Shown piece after piece: positions 1 to 10,659 of a stretch of DNA of 64,000 nucleotides; position 1 is the stretch's first letter; every line of letters starts with the position of its first letter. Position numbers and translations under genes: made by a program. Below the pieces are notes generated by a model, which ran no database searches, was not told the DNA's origin, and saw only the letters and a program-made list of their open reading frames with translations. Location: positions 425,971 to 489,970 of the forward strand of contig NW_006768795.1 of assembly GCF_000204055.1 (NCBI RefSeq), read 5' to 3'. This DNA comes from Melampsora larici-populina 98AG31 (lineage: Eukaryota > Basidiomycota > Pucciniomycetes > Pucciniales > Melampsoraceae).

Positions 1-334
1 CATGATGTCAGGGAAACCGATCGGATTGATCACATTGTTCTCAACCTTTTTGAGCAAGTGTGATCGCTCCGATTGCTCAGGTAAATTCTGTAGCTTATTG
101 TGTAGCTGGACAAGGTTTAGTATCTTTGATGACTCGATTACACAAGAGTCATTCCCAAAGACAAAGGAGTGTAGTGTCAAAATGAATGATGAGAGCCAAC
201 AAGGTCTTGTAAGCTACGGAGACAGACAAAGAGGGAGAGAAGGACAATTCGGATCTATGTATGTGTTTGGTGGATCTTATAGTGTTTGTGCTAGGATGTG
301 TCGAGCTTTGTACATATAGAGCATATAGAGGTGA

Positions 335-2409
335 CTAGACCACTCCATGCTCGACTGTGGCCGGGTTTGCTGATTCTACTGGGATAGGACAAGTCCTCCT
401 GTTGTGACCTGTCGTGTGGCATTGGCTACATCGAGGACCGTTCTGTTCAGCTTCCTGATGTTCGTGATGACAAACATCGCGCTTGGTCTTGTTTGAAGAC
501 CCTGTAGGCCGACCACGAGATCGAATCGGAGCTGGATCACCAATGGTGAGAGTCGGACTCACAAGAATCCGACTTAACTGACTCCACAACACGCTTTGTT
601 GATGGGCAGGGAGAGTGTTATGTTGTGCTCGTACGAGGTTGAGAAGCGTGTCAAAGTCAGGTGGTTGGTTGTGTAGAACTGGGTCAACTGAAGTCTGATC
701 TAGATACCAATGAGGGTCGAAGTGGTTCACAGCCAATTTCCTCGAAGATAACATGAGATGCTTCAGGAAGTGGGCACAGGGTAATCCCTGTGATCCAGAA
801 AGTACGTAGGTGCAGTTGTTGGTGTCATCTAAAGAAAGGGCTTTTTGATACTGCTTGTAGGTCTATTTGTGATTTGTGTTGAGAATGTTTCATGATGAAT
901 CAGGAGAGGAAATGTTGGGAGGTAACTAGACAAAAACTTACCTCTAGTAGTGCGTAGTGCGAGATTTTTCTGTTGACATCAGTCCAGATTTGAGGACGAA
1001 GTCGAGATAAAGTATGAGTCCGATCAAAGGATATACGGTGTTCTATTCTATCTCTTTGCTGTTGACAAACAAATTCCAGCTTGGTGTATACAGTTGCAAG
1101 ATCACCAGTTGATGTCCAGACCCAGCCTTTGATACCAGCATGACCACCTTCAATCCGAGAGGTGACGGTGTGACCAAAATGTTTGATATCCTTTGTCCAA
1201 GCAGTTACAAACTTTTCCTTGTGGATCACCCACGTACTCTTGATGTAATTGAAAGAAGTCTCGCCAATATCAGTTCGAAGAGCCTCAAATCGTGCTTCAA
1301 AGTCTTCGGGAGAGATTGAGTTGCAAATTTCCTGCCAGCTGCTTTGAAACACTTTCCATTGCTCGTCTGTTAATTTCATCTTGATGTTAGCTTGAATATT
1401 TTTCTCGATATGCCATTTGCAGAGTAGATTCTTGGTGTGTGGTAGAGTTTCCTTCAGGGCATTCATCAGGGCGAGTTCTCTATCAGTCACAACAGCCTGC
1501 AGATTTGAAAGCTTGGACCCAAAGCACAGCTTCATCTGCTCCAAAACCCATCGATAGTCGGCTTCAGTTTCTTGTCGCATTAGACCAAAGCATAGAGAGA
1601 TAGACTGATGTGTTGGTGAAACTCCCATCACGTGGAGGAGTGGCATTTGAAACCTAAGACAACCAAACCACAAAAATCAGTCAGTCTCAACTCTGATTAA
1701 ACTTGATTGCTGTGAAAGCATCTCACCAATTGGTTTTGTAAGTTGAATCCATCAGTAGCACATCAGATGTCCAGAAGTCCAAAGCCGACTTCACACTAGC
1801 TTTGGGAGCAACAAACAGACACAGGAGTCGGTGATTAGAATCCAGTTCAAAGGTATGGAACACATCATTTGCCTTGAGGTTGTCTATCAAAGCTTCAAGT
1901 GGAGTGCGTCCATTGAGGTCCAAAAGTTTTTGTTTCTTGATCATGTTGTAGATGTCCTGGCTGGTTGACAAGTTAGTGGGATTGGAAGCCTTCAAGGTGC
2001 GTAGAATGAGTCGTGGAGGAACACCTGCATTTGCAAGGTTAATAACCAAGTTGTGCTGTTCTGGTGTAAGTTTACGTGCAGCTGGTATCTCAGCAAGGTT
2101 TGTAGAAGGTTCGTGATTGTTGTGCTGATCATTTTTGAATTCAATCTTCCACTGATGAGTGATTTCCACGCGTTGAATTGTAGCAGACCATTTGCATCCC
2201 AGAAGCTGAGTTGAGGTGGATCGAACTGCACTGATGACTTGCTGAGGTGTTCCGCCATGAGAACAGGCAAAGACTCGTTTCTTTGGTCTCTTATGTTTAT
2301 CAGAACAGGTGCGGGTGATTTTCAACCAGTAGCCTGATCCTTTGGCATAGTTCCGCAGTGCATCTTCAGCTTCTTGTAAGGATGGGTATATAACTTCGCC
2401 AAAATCCAT
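335..2409 (-). CDS. MULE-type transposase (FAR1-like N-terminus, SWIM and zinc-knuckle C-terminus)
   Basis: Cut-and-paste transposase of the Mutator-like (MULE) superfamily. I read three exons, 2409-1727, 1653-942 and 862-335, joined by GT-AG introns of 73 and 79 bp with the frame kept across both; the product is 640 aa. The N-terminus (start MDFGEVIYPS) resembles the FAR1 DNA-binding region (lysine- and cysteine-rich, residues ~10-70). The catalytic MULE domain spans roughly residues 190-380, with LLMDSTYKTN across the first junction, VVTDRELALMNAL and CKWHIEKNI as hallmark segments. A SWIM-like zinc finger follows (NCTYVLSG...LPCAHFLKH), and the tail has a zinc knuckle (CSQCHTTGHNRRTC). The nearest upstream in-frame ATG would add 87 residues of low-complexity sequence, so I chose the start at 2409. 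No stop or frameshift is visible, so this copy may be functional. Terminal inverted repeats were not found; the left one may lie outside the window. Confidence 0.85.
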
Positions 2410-2583
2410 TTTCAAGGTGTGGTGTGTTGTTAGACAGTGACAAGATTTTTTGAGTTGTGAGCTATGGAGTTGGATGATATGGAGCTGAGAATGAACTTCA
2501 AAAATTATGAAGGTGGGAGCGTGGTTCAGGCTGGCACTGTCACGACATGTGTCAGCAGCGACCAAGCGTTTCACCAGCTGTGA

Positions 2584-2625
2584 AGGGGAGGGGGGTGGTG
2601 GGGCTACTAGGGGGGGGTGGTGGGG
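2584..2625 (+). other. G-rich tract upstream of the MULE transposase
   Basis: Runs of four to eight G separated by short spacers lie 175-215 bp upstream of the transposase start, on the strand opposite the gene, with a TATATATA stretch just beyond. The tract could form a G-quadruplex or be part of the element's promoter. Only the composition is seen; the role is inference. Confidence 0.35.
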
Positions 2626-2880
2626 ATACTGGGATCCTATATATATAACTTCCAAGGCACGTTGGCACATTCAATACCACAAGAGTGGTGGAGATCAATA
2701 CTCAGCCTACTTGTCAGCACTCGAGCTCTTTGCACTGACAAAAGAGCCATAAGTACTACACTTATTTGTAGGCTGAGATAGCTTTGAAATAAACATCTGA
2801 TTGCTTATATTTCAGTCTTATAGGTTTAGTATGAAGACATATTAAACAGTACAATTACGGGATACAAAGTTAAAACTGGG

Positions 2881-3636
2881 AACCTACCTTCAGATGCAAC
2901 GGTGCATCTCAATGCCGACACCGGGGAGTTCGAAAACTTGGAAAGTCTTCAACAAGCTGACGAGTCCAATAGGGCACACGAGGCGGCGCGTGATGGTGGA
3001 CAATCTCAAGGAAAAGAGAAAGTATGTCTGACTCGTATGCAAACACACAACGATCAACTCATCGTGGGCCCATGTGGAATTATCTTGGCGCGCAAGACTT
3101 TCTACCATTCAGAATCAGTTAGTGCGGTAAAAGTGCGTGTCCGTCCCCTCTTTTCAAAAATGTTACCTAATCAACAAATCAAGCAAAACTCATTCTCAGT
3201 TGAAACGCACTGGCAGGCATTCTTGGAAGAGACTTTCCCTCAGGGAATACCCGAAGTCGTATTTTACGATAATGCGTGTCGCTTAACGCAACACATTTAC
3301 CACGGGGCAGTCGATTCCAGCAGATTCAAGGACACCGTCATCCCAGTCGATCCGTTTCATCACCGCTCCCACACGGGGAGCGACGATTTCTGCCAACGTT
3401 TCACGAATCCTAGGCTCTTCCCTGACATCCAACAGGACGGCAAATGGGTGTTCAATGCCTCAGCCGTGGAACTGACCAATATATGGTACAGTGGTTTTGC
3501 GTCGATGTGCAGAAGCATGCACTCGACGAAGTATAATTTTTTTTTGGAGGAGATGGTATCGCTGAGGAATGCTTGGTTACTACGCAAGCTGAGGAAGCGT
3601 TCGGGTGTGGAATTTATAGGTAATGGAATTCTGTAA
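2881..3636 (+). pseudogene. KDZ-type transposase fragment, 5'-truncated
   Basis: A 252-codon reading frame is open from the left element end and has no clear start, so it is a fragment. It contains segments recognised from the large basidiomycete KDZ-associated transposase group: VFYDNACRLTQHIYH, PVDPFHHRSHTGSDDFC, ASMCRSMHSTKYNFFLEEM and the preceding THNDQLIVGPCGIILARKTF. In the family this region is the C-terminal catalytic half; the N-terminal cysteine-cluster part is missing here. No internal stop is present, so decay is mainly by truncation. Family placement rests on motif memory and could be another DDE-type lineage; the transposase identity itself is fairly safe. Confidence 0.6.
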
Positions 3637-3749
3637 AATCCGGGAGAATCTCATTGTGGTAAGGGTATATGATTGGATTCTGCCTCTCTGTATTGTGATT
3701 TTGCTCTAGACTGAGAAAGATTGTGAATGTTCAGTTCGTATTTTTCAAA

Positions 3750-3801
3750 TGACGTTCAGGACAAACTTCCATATGGATATGGAAGTTTGTCCTGAACGTC
3801 A
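3750..3801. repeat. Perfect 25-bp inverted repeat (hairpin)
   Basis: The arms 3750-3774 and 3777-3801 are exact reverse complements with a 2 bp centre (GG). It lies 114 bp after the transposase fragment stop. Such a hairpin could be a transposon sub-structure, a small foldback insertion or a strong RNA hairpin. Confidence 0.9.
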
Positions 3802-4265
3802 CAAACAAGAATACAAACGAAGCAACCTTGTGGGCTACCACTAGATAGACGGTCTTTATTGTTCAATGATTTCATCATTCTTCAAATATTGAAGAGTTTG
3901 GCCGCCTCGTTTAAGGTGTTTCTTTCTTTCATTTACAGCTCGTATAGTTGTTGGTATACCATATCGAAAGACCTTAAACGAGTTCTGTTCCAATGGGTTT
4001 ACACCTTTGTTTTTTTGTCTTATGCCTGAATCAATTGGTTTTATAACATTAACACTGACTGGCTTTAGAACAAAAAAAAAGGCATATATGTAATTCAATC
4101 TACATCCTCTTGAAACGAATCCTACCGACAATCACCTCCTGCTACCGCGGCATGACCTAGACCACGATGCCTCGATGCCTAGGTCGGGGATTCCTCGCGA
4201 GGGCTGCTGCTGCCGTGGTCATGCGAGCATGGCGTGTCTTCTTCACCGAGGCATTTCTGTGTATC

Positions 4266-4272
4266 TATATAA
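4266..4272 (+). promoter_or_regulatory. TATA-like box for the 229-aa gene
   Basis: TATATAA lies about 150 bp upstream of the ATG at 4421 and is followed by a C/T-rich leader, as expected of a fungal promoter. Position and sequence only; no experimental support. Confidence 0.4.
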
Positions 4273-4420
4273 TGCAAAGGCTTTCCAGAGTGCCATTGAA
4301 CTCTTGAATCTCATCGCATTTCTTTCTGCCTCTTCCACTTGATCAAAGACATCTCATCTCATCTCATCTTAGCTGGCCCGAAATTGTTCGTTCTTTGCAT
4401 TTTCAGCGATACCGTAACCA

Positions 4421-5241
4421 ATGCCTTTGCCTACCCTCATGTTTGCGATTCTCCCCAACCTTGATGATGTAAGTCGCATATTCTTTTTGACATATGTTTT
4501 GCATGATTCTCTTCGGGGTTAACATTCCTTTTGGCGCTCAGGCAACACGCGTGGACCCAACCGAAGACGGAGCGGGTTGGCACACGTCCAACACGCATCT
4601 TACCTTGAAAGCTCCCGATGGCGGTCACGTATTTGAGCCGCTGACCGCTCTTGGCTATGTTCGCCCCGACCACAAACTTGAACGTGCCAAAGCGTATAGC
4701 ATCATAGGCCCCTTTGGGCATGATGTGATTTCAGGCAAAAGCATTATCGAGCACTGCCGCGATACCAAAAAGGAAGTAATCATCAACCCTCAAGAGTACG
4801 AGCACCTCGCAGGCAAAGCTGTGGTTAATGGCCTCGGAATGATTGTGGATTTCTACTTTGAAGATGTAGACGATGTCACAGGATGGGAACTCACTGTCAA
4901 CGCAAAACATGATTGGTTTGACCCGCGTGTAAGCCGTTTCAAACAGATTGTAGTTCATTACGCGGCTACTGAGTCATCACGCTTTTGGCCCATTCAGACT
5001 GAAGAATTGAAGGAATTTGTAATCACGTACCACTTCGTTCTCTTCACTCCAATCAGCTTTGACTGGCCACAGATTGCTGTTGGCGCAAAGATGATGCTCC
5101 ATGGTTCTGTGATCAGGAAAGATCCCATCTCCGGATGGTTTATTGTCAAGGTGAGTCACGTAAGCTTCATCATGGTGTCGACTCACACTGACGAAGCTTA
5201 TGTCCCAGGTACGCGGTCATGGATTCACCAATATAGAGTGA
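4421..5241 (+). CDS. Hypothetical protein, 229 aa, three exons, inside the KDZ-type element
   Basis: I read exons 4421-4468, 4542-5150 and 5209-5241; both introns have GT-AG borders and fall between codons (phase 0), and the joined frame has no stop. The short first exon gives MPLPTLMFAILPNLDD; the body continues ATRVDPTEDGAGWH, and the last exon adds VRGHGFTNIE. The protein is soluble-looking, rich in His, Asp and aromatic residues (for example NAKHDWFDPRVSRF), with no signal peptide or membrane segment after the first exon. I do not recognise the family. Because it lies between transposon ends next to a transposase fragment, it may be element cargo. I looked for an iron-binding dioxygenase (TET/JBP) signature, since KDZ elements often carry those genes, and could not see a convincing one. 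Confidence 0.6.
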
Positions 5242-5556
5242 ATTGTGCAGTTCTTCATCTTTTCATGGATGATCGTTCACATCATTCATGACAGTGTCAA
5301 CCATTTGCTAGTCTTTTGGAATGGGTCTCTGCTTCCTGACCAGGTTTGTGTTTGTAACTATATATAAATCACATCCAAGCGCAAAATCAATTAAGTTGTT
5401 GTCGTGAGATTTGATACACAAGATGTTCCGTTGAAAAGGCCATGTTGTATGCATCATGCACAAATGAGATCACACTCCCCCTATTCAATATGCACCGTAT
5501 TGAATAATTCTGAACCACTAAATGTAAATGATTTGTTATAATTGGCATTTATGGTT

Positions 5557-5622
5557 CAACTCTACACTTGATGCAACTCTACATATTCACCAAAATTGTA
5601 GAGTTGCATTCTGTGTAGAGTT
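5557..5622. repeat. Double inverted repeat
   Basis: Two nested inverted pairs: AACTCTACAC with GTGTAGAGTT outside, and TGCAACTCTACA with TGTAGAGTTGCA inside. The unit AACTCTACA occurs twice in each orientation, giving a cruciform-like structure. Confidence 0.75.
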
Positions 5623-6236
5623 CAATTTCAACTCCCGCATTTAGTCCTGCCTGCACACCATCAGTGTTTTATGATCACTGATGGTCCATCCATTATAATA
5701 TATAGATCATATCCTTTCTAGTGAATAATCAACCAACTACCACTCTCCACACAATCCCTTGCAGTGGAGTGTGCAGGCTTTCCATGGCGCTGCACCGTTG
5801 GTTTCGCCCCAGACATTTCAAGTCATTACATCCCTACCTGCACGGTCCACGAGGTAGTAAGGAGAACAGGTTGGCATCACCACATGATATATAATCTGGG
5901 GTGGTGCCACAGCTAGGGTTCCAAGCACATGTAGCAATTGCACAAATCAATCTACCTGACTGTCAGTGCACCAAAAGGAAATGACATGCCTCTTGGTGCC
6001 TAAACAATGATCCAAGGTTATCATTGTTTAGTCAAAAGAGGAGATCAATGGGTTTTGATAAAACTATTCATCTCCGAATTTTGTGTGTAAAGACCACCGT
6101 GTTTGGGGGATTCACCCCACCAAAAGGGTAGTCTTTCTGACACTTTATTGATTAGTCATGATGACATGACTAATTTTGGCATCATCACCATTCATTGGGG
6201 GAGTGCGCGGAAGTCATGCATCAGCTGGCTTATGGG

Positions 6237-6302
6237 TGCCTCTTGATGTTTGTGTGGTGTGTTTATGCATGCAAAAACACATCACACAAACATCAAGAGG
6301 CA
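6237..6302. repeat. Inverted repeat, 20-bp perfect outer arms
   Basis: TGCCTCTTGATGTTTGTGTG at 6237-6256 is the exact reverse complement of 6283-6302. The pairing continues inward for about eight more bases with one mismatch and leaves an ATGCATGC-type centre. Confidence 0.85.
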
Positions 6303-6811
6303 TCACAAGTCCTCCGCACCTGCGGGAATGTACCTTGCGGGTAGGTACTCAACATCCAGATATAATTAACATTATAATTGAAATTTATGACATTCAAAGC
6401 GCAAAAGTGTTGCAATCCTCAACACCGCAAGGGGGCAGGGCTTGCCTATTTTGCAGTCTTTCAACTGTCCCAAGGCAGATGAAATGTCTCAAATAACACG
6501 ATCAAGGCAAACAGGGAGGCACTGACCACAGGCTGCCTGAGATGAGTGCACAGGAGGGGGGGGGAAGGTGAACACAACACTGAGAGGTTACTTGGTCAAC
6601 CATTCATCCTGACCATTCATCCTGCAGGTGGGCCGAATGTGTCATGCGAGTTGGCCTTGTAATTGACATTGAAGGACAAGACTGTCAAATTGTAAGGGTC
6701 CCCAAATGTCAAAAGAAATGGAAATCATATCTTGAACCATCAACACATGATTGTAATAGCTTTGTGCTTTATGCTCAAATTCATGATTAATCACATAATT
6801 CAGAAATCAGG

Positions 6812-6867
6812 AACCAGGGTTCACATGCTATACTCTTATCAAAGAGTATAGCATGTGAACCCTGGTT
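6812..6867. repeat. Perfect 26-bp inverted repeat with 4-base loop
   Basis: The arms 6812-6837 and 6842-6867 are exact reverse complements around ATCA. It resembles the hairpin at 3750 in size and regularity but not in sequence. Confidence 0.9.
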
Positions 6868-7490
6868 TGGGGCATCAGATCCATTTTCACTGAGTCAATC
6901 AAACCTCTAGGACCACACTGATAGAAGCTGGGCGCTCATGGATTGCCTTTGGCATGAGGTTATGTCTGGTGCATATTTCATTAGATTTCTTTCTACAGCT
7001 GAAGCTTGGATGGACTGTCTTGTCAAATTCAATTGAATAATTACTTACTTTGATAATGCAAGCTTAACAACTCATAAAGGAAGTATTTATGAGTTCTTGA
7101 AGTAGAAGTGGTGCATCAATCAATTTGTCATTATCATATCTTCAAGCTTGCTTGAAGACAACAAGTTATTTCTTGATGACAATGCCTTATTGATGTAAAG
7201 GCATTGGACATGACATTTCTCAAGCTTGATGTCATGTCAAGAAGCTCCTTCTTGTTCTTGTCAAAGGCAATTGACAAGAAAGTTGACAAGATAATTCAAA
7301 AATTTATTTTTTGAATATTCGACAATATAAAGTAATATAATGGATCAATTCATATGTGTTTATAACTATCAAATGCTAAATTGTTATATAATTGTGATCT
7401 TATTTGCATTTCAAAAGCACTGAAAGTGAACATGCAGGCCACGCGCTTTGGGCACGTCAATCTAACATTAAACAAACGCTGTGTTAAATT

Positions 7491-9902
7491 TCAACTCTGT
7501 GGCATTGACAAACATGCCACCTGGTCTGCCGGCGTCGCAACCGTTTCACTGCCAACCCGCGCGACGTAGTTGAACTCTTCCTTGAACCAGAGACGTGCCT
7601 CCCCCACAACGGCATTGGGCTGGAATTGGTATTCAGCGGCAAAACGCTCGTAACCTACGCGATTGATCCAACCGCGATACCGGTACATGGTCGGCAAGAC
7701 TTCCTTCCATTCATTTCCAAAGTGCTTATGCCAACTCAACACAATGTCGCTGTTTTTACCTTCCTTGTGCCAGGCGAGCATGCTCGAAACTAGCAGCGAT
7801 TTAGAGGGCCATCTCGGTTTGAGAGGGCTAGCGCTAGGGGTAGCCGTGACTGGAACTGGATTTGAAGGTGATGGTACAGTCGGGGCAGATTCCTATTTTT
7901 ATTGACGATCGGACGGCAAGACAAGCACAAAATTTGAATAATTAAATAATTCAATTTGTCTCGAAGTTATAGTAGTTCTGAACTATGTCAGAGGAGGAGG
8001 CGCTCACCAAAGATGACACCAAGGGTGTGGAAGCTTGGGCTTGCGGTGCTTCCGGTTGGTCCTCGGAATCGGGTTCATGCTTGACCCTTAATGGTGAGGA
8101 AAGTGTCTCAGCAAAACCAGGTGAGTCAGGCAGTTGAGTCAGGTCGACTACCGCTGATGGGCTCAGGTGGGCTGTTGATGTGATTGGGCTGGGCGCGCTG
8201 GAAAGTTTGTCTACTAGTTTCCGAAAGGGAAGGGGTGGAGAGCTGTGGAGCGCTTGGTCAGGGGTCGAAGGAACGTATCCTGACGTTTTGGAAAAACCGC
8301 TCGCTAATGACGATGTCCCTTCGCCTGCGTGTCCTGGGATGGGGGGTGGTAACAAACGGGCCCTCTGCGGTAAGCCAGGAGTGAGAGGATTAACTTTGGC
8401 CACGCGAAGCACAATGGACCGTTTGGACGAAGAGTAAATGTGAGGGTAACCGACCGGAATCTCGCGCTGTCAATTGTGGATGATCAATGCAGACACATTG
8501 GCTCGCTGGACAGGAAGAGCTTGACCAAGAACAGTTTGGAGAACTAACTCACCCAAGCGTCAATGCCTTCGTCCCACATGCTTATTGCTCGGTTCCAAAG
8601 GTCGCCAACCTCTCCAAGCACCGCCTGTATCATAAGATCACATTCCTCAAGGCGGGCTTGAGGCCAGTCTTTGAAATAGGCGGTGATTACCACCGGTTCG
8701 ATTTCCTGCAGGTGGAACGCAATCGTCAATGACTTCGAAAGGGTGATAGATGTTGGTAGATATGCCTTACATTTAACCATAGATATACAGTTACCATCTT
8801 CGTTTCATCGTATTTTTTCTGTATTTCAGGTTGGTACTGTTCGAGACGGTTCTTATGGAGAGTTACGACACTGTCCACATGGAGGCGTTGACCTAAGGAG
8901 TTGGCACTCTGTGCCCATTGGTGACAACGAGGCTCGGTGACGCGTCTTTGGGGTGTAGAGATGCTTTTGGGGGTGGGGGTAGTTGATGATTGTGGTCGCG
9001 CGTATGGATGGACTGAGGCGTCGGTGTTCGAAAGGGCCTTAGGATGTGTACGGCACACGCCGGGTCCGTACGTATTGCAGCACTTCAAGGTATCAACTGT
9101 TAGCTGGCCGGTTGGATGTGGGACATTGTGATGGTGTGAAGTGCCAAAGAGAGAAAATTGCAGAAGCACTTACCGCCTGGCAATATTGAAAACGGCACTT
9201 CTTGTTGGCGTGCTTGCGGTGGCCCTTAGGCACGGGGCCCTGCGATTGTCTCTCGCATGGGACAGGTGGCGTACTGAGGTGCGGTCCGGAAATCGAGGCG
9301 CCAGATGGCCCGGTAAGAACTGGACCCGGTGTCAACGACGACGATGGAGTTAGAGGATAGAGAGGTTGGGACCATGTTGTTGAATTAGGTGCAATGTTGC
9401 CTTGAATGGCGCGTCCTTGAAAGGGATGACCAGTCGGTTGGGGTTGGAGGAAGTGGCTAAGCAAGGGGAGGTCATTTGGTACCGGCCTTGGGGGTTTGGG
9501 ATACATGTCAAGAATGTGGCCGGCAGGTGAGATGCGAGGACCCCAATCTTGGAATGTCGATACAATTGGCCTTGGAACCCCAAGGTTGATGAGGGTCCTT
9601 TCGTGGTTGAATTGGTCACAGCGCCATGTTCGGGTGTTATGCTTTTGGTCATTTGGGCACTGTAATGACCAAAACACAGTATATCCGTCAGGCGTGCTGC
9701 AGTTCGAAAAGAAGAACAATCGTGGACTTACACCAATCAACCACGCGTCCGGTTTAGGAGTCCAGTACTTTAGTCCTGCATGACAAATCAGGCACAGGAT
9801 ACCGACGGGCCGCCCAGGCTTGGCTCCTGGGGGCGGAGGCTCAGGAAGGTGGCCAGGTGTTACGAAGATGTAATCGGGGTGGATCAGGGTCGCAACAACC
9901 AT
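7491..9902 (-). CDS. Hypothetical cysteine-containing protein, 685 aa, five exons
   Basis: Exons on the minus strand are 9902-9174, 9082-8795, 8732-8553, 8466-8008 and 7892-7491. All four introns (62-115 bp) are GT-AG and phase 0, and the joined frame has no stop. The N-terminal part holds CLICHAGLKYW and further Cys residues (NCS, LQC, WRC). A Pro/Ser-rich linker leads to a second Cys/His cluster, KKCRFQYCQACC...GVCRTHPK, that spans the first junction and probably binds zinc. A central globular part (SLTIAFHLQEIEPVVITAYF) is followed by a low-complexity Ser/Pro segment with VVDLT, and then by a final Trp/Phe-rich region (LAWHKEGKNSDIVLSWHKHF). I do not recognise the family. Its place within the KDZ-type element and its zinc-cluster look suggest transposon-associated cargo, perhaps DNA binding; that is inference. 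Confidence 0.65.
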
Positions 9903-10571
9903 GTTGTTGCGATGTCGGAAGGTATTTTGGTGGTTTGTGAGCGCTGAACGTAGCGTAAAGCCAGTGAAAGCTGGTTGGAAGAGATTTTGAGTCGACCTAA
10001 CATGTGAATGATATGCGGAGGGTCAACAAAAGTAAATTCACGGAAATGGGAAGATTATGGTGGGGGTGCACTGACCTGATATTTGGAAGGGAATACGGGT
10101 TGGACGAGTGAAGGAGGCAGATCGTGCAAAGATTTCAAATGTTGAGTGTCTGTGGAAACGATGCAAACATTGGTGGTTAGTGAGCAGGCATGGGCCAGTG
10201 CTTATACTTATATCCATAGCCGTCGTGGTGTGGGTTCGTCTGTGATGTAGGCAGGGTTTTTTGGGATCGCGTGGTAATGGTAAAAAAAATTTTCGTGATG
10301 AAACACTAGAGGTATGAATGGAATTGTTGAGATCAGGTAAGGTGGGACAGGTCAGTGACATGCACACGTGATGACCTAACGCTAAGGTTTCCGACTTTTC
10401 ACATACCTACGGGATATGCTTATGTTTAGTAGTGAATATGCTTTGAGCGAGGGGCCTGTACGCTGTATTCTCAGAATTTTATCATTATCAGATTATCAGA
10501 AATTATCAGGAAAAAACCCCGGATCCTCAAGTGTTCCCGTTTTTGGCTGTGTTTGGAACTTTCCCACGTTC
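9903..10571. other. Presumed 5' region of the 685-aa gene; no gene seen
   Basis: Short frames exist on the minus strand (10038-10367), but they show no family resemblance and no splice continuity with the 685-aa gene. The stretch is best read as leader and promoter of that gene. Confidence 0.4.
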
Positions 10572-10626
10572 TCCCAGTTTCCCAGTTTGCATTTTTGGCT
10601 GTATTTTGAAAACTGGGAAACTGGGA
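10572..10626. repeat. Subterminal inverted repeat near the right element end
   Basis: TCCCAGTTTCCCAGTTT at 10572-10588 pairs exactly with 10610-10626. It lies 10 bp inside the right terminal repeat of the 7.8 kb element. Each arm is itself a near duplication of CCCAGTTT. Confidence 0.8.
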
Positions 10627-10659
10627 AAAAACTCTGAGTTTTAACTTTGTATCCCGTAA

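Larger units (their letters stand above)
2856..10658. mobile_element. Candidate 7.8 kb DNA transposon with KDZ-type content
   Basis: The two ends are inverted copies of TACGGGATACAAAGTTAAAA; the perfect match is 23 bp when one flanking base is included (2855-2877 and 10637-10659). The trinucleotide AAT flanks both sides (2853-2855 and 10659-10661), consistent with a 3 bp target duplication. A 171 bp MITE at 19475-19645 shares the terminal motif and also has a 3 bp duplication, which supports these as true termini. Inside lie a 5'-truncated KDZ-type transposase exon, two multi-exon genes of unknown function, three very regular hairpins and a terminal hairpin. The truncated transposase suggests a non-autonomous or decayed copy. 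Confidence 0.6.

Noticed and set aside
4421..5241. TET/JBP dioxygenase, often carried by KDZ-type elements
   Set aside because: No convincing HxD...H iron-binding pattern with the following Arg could be read in the 229-aa product.
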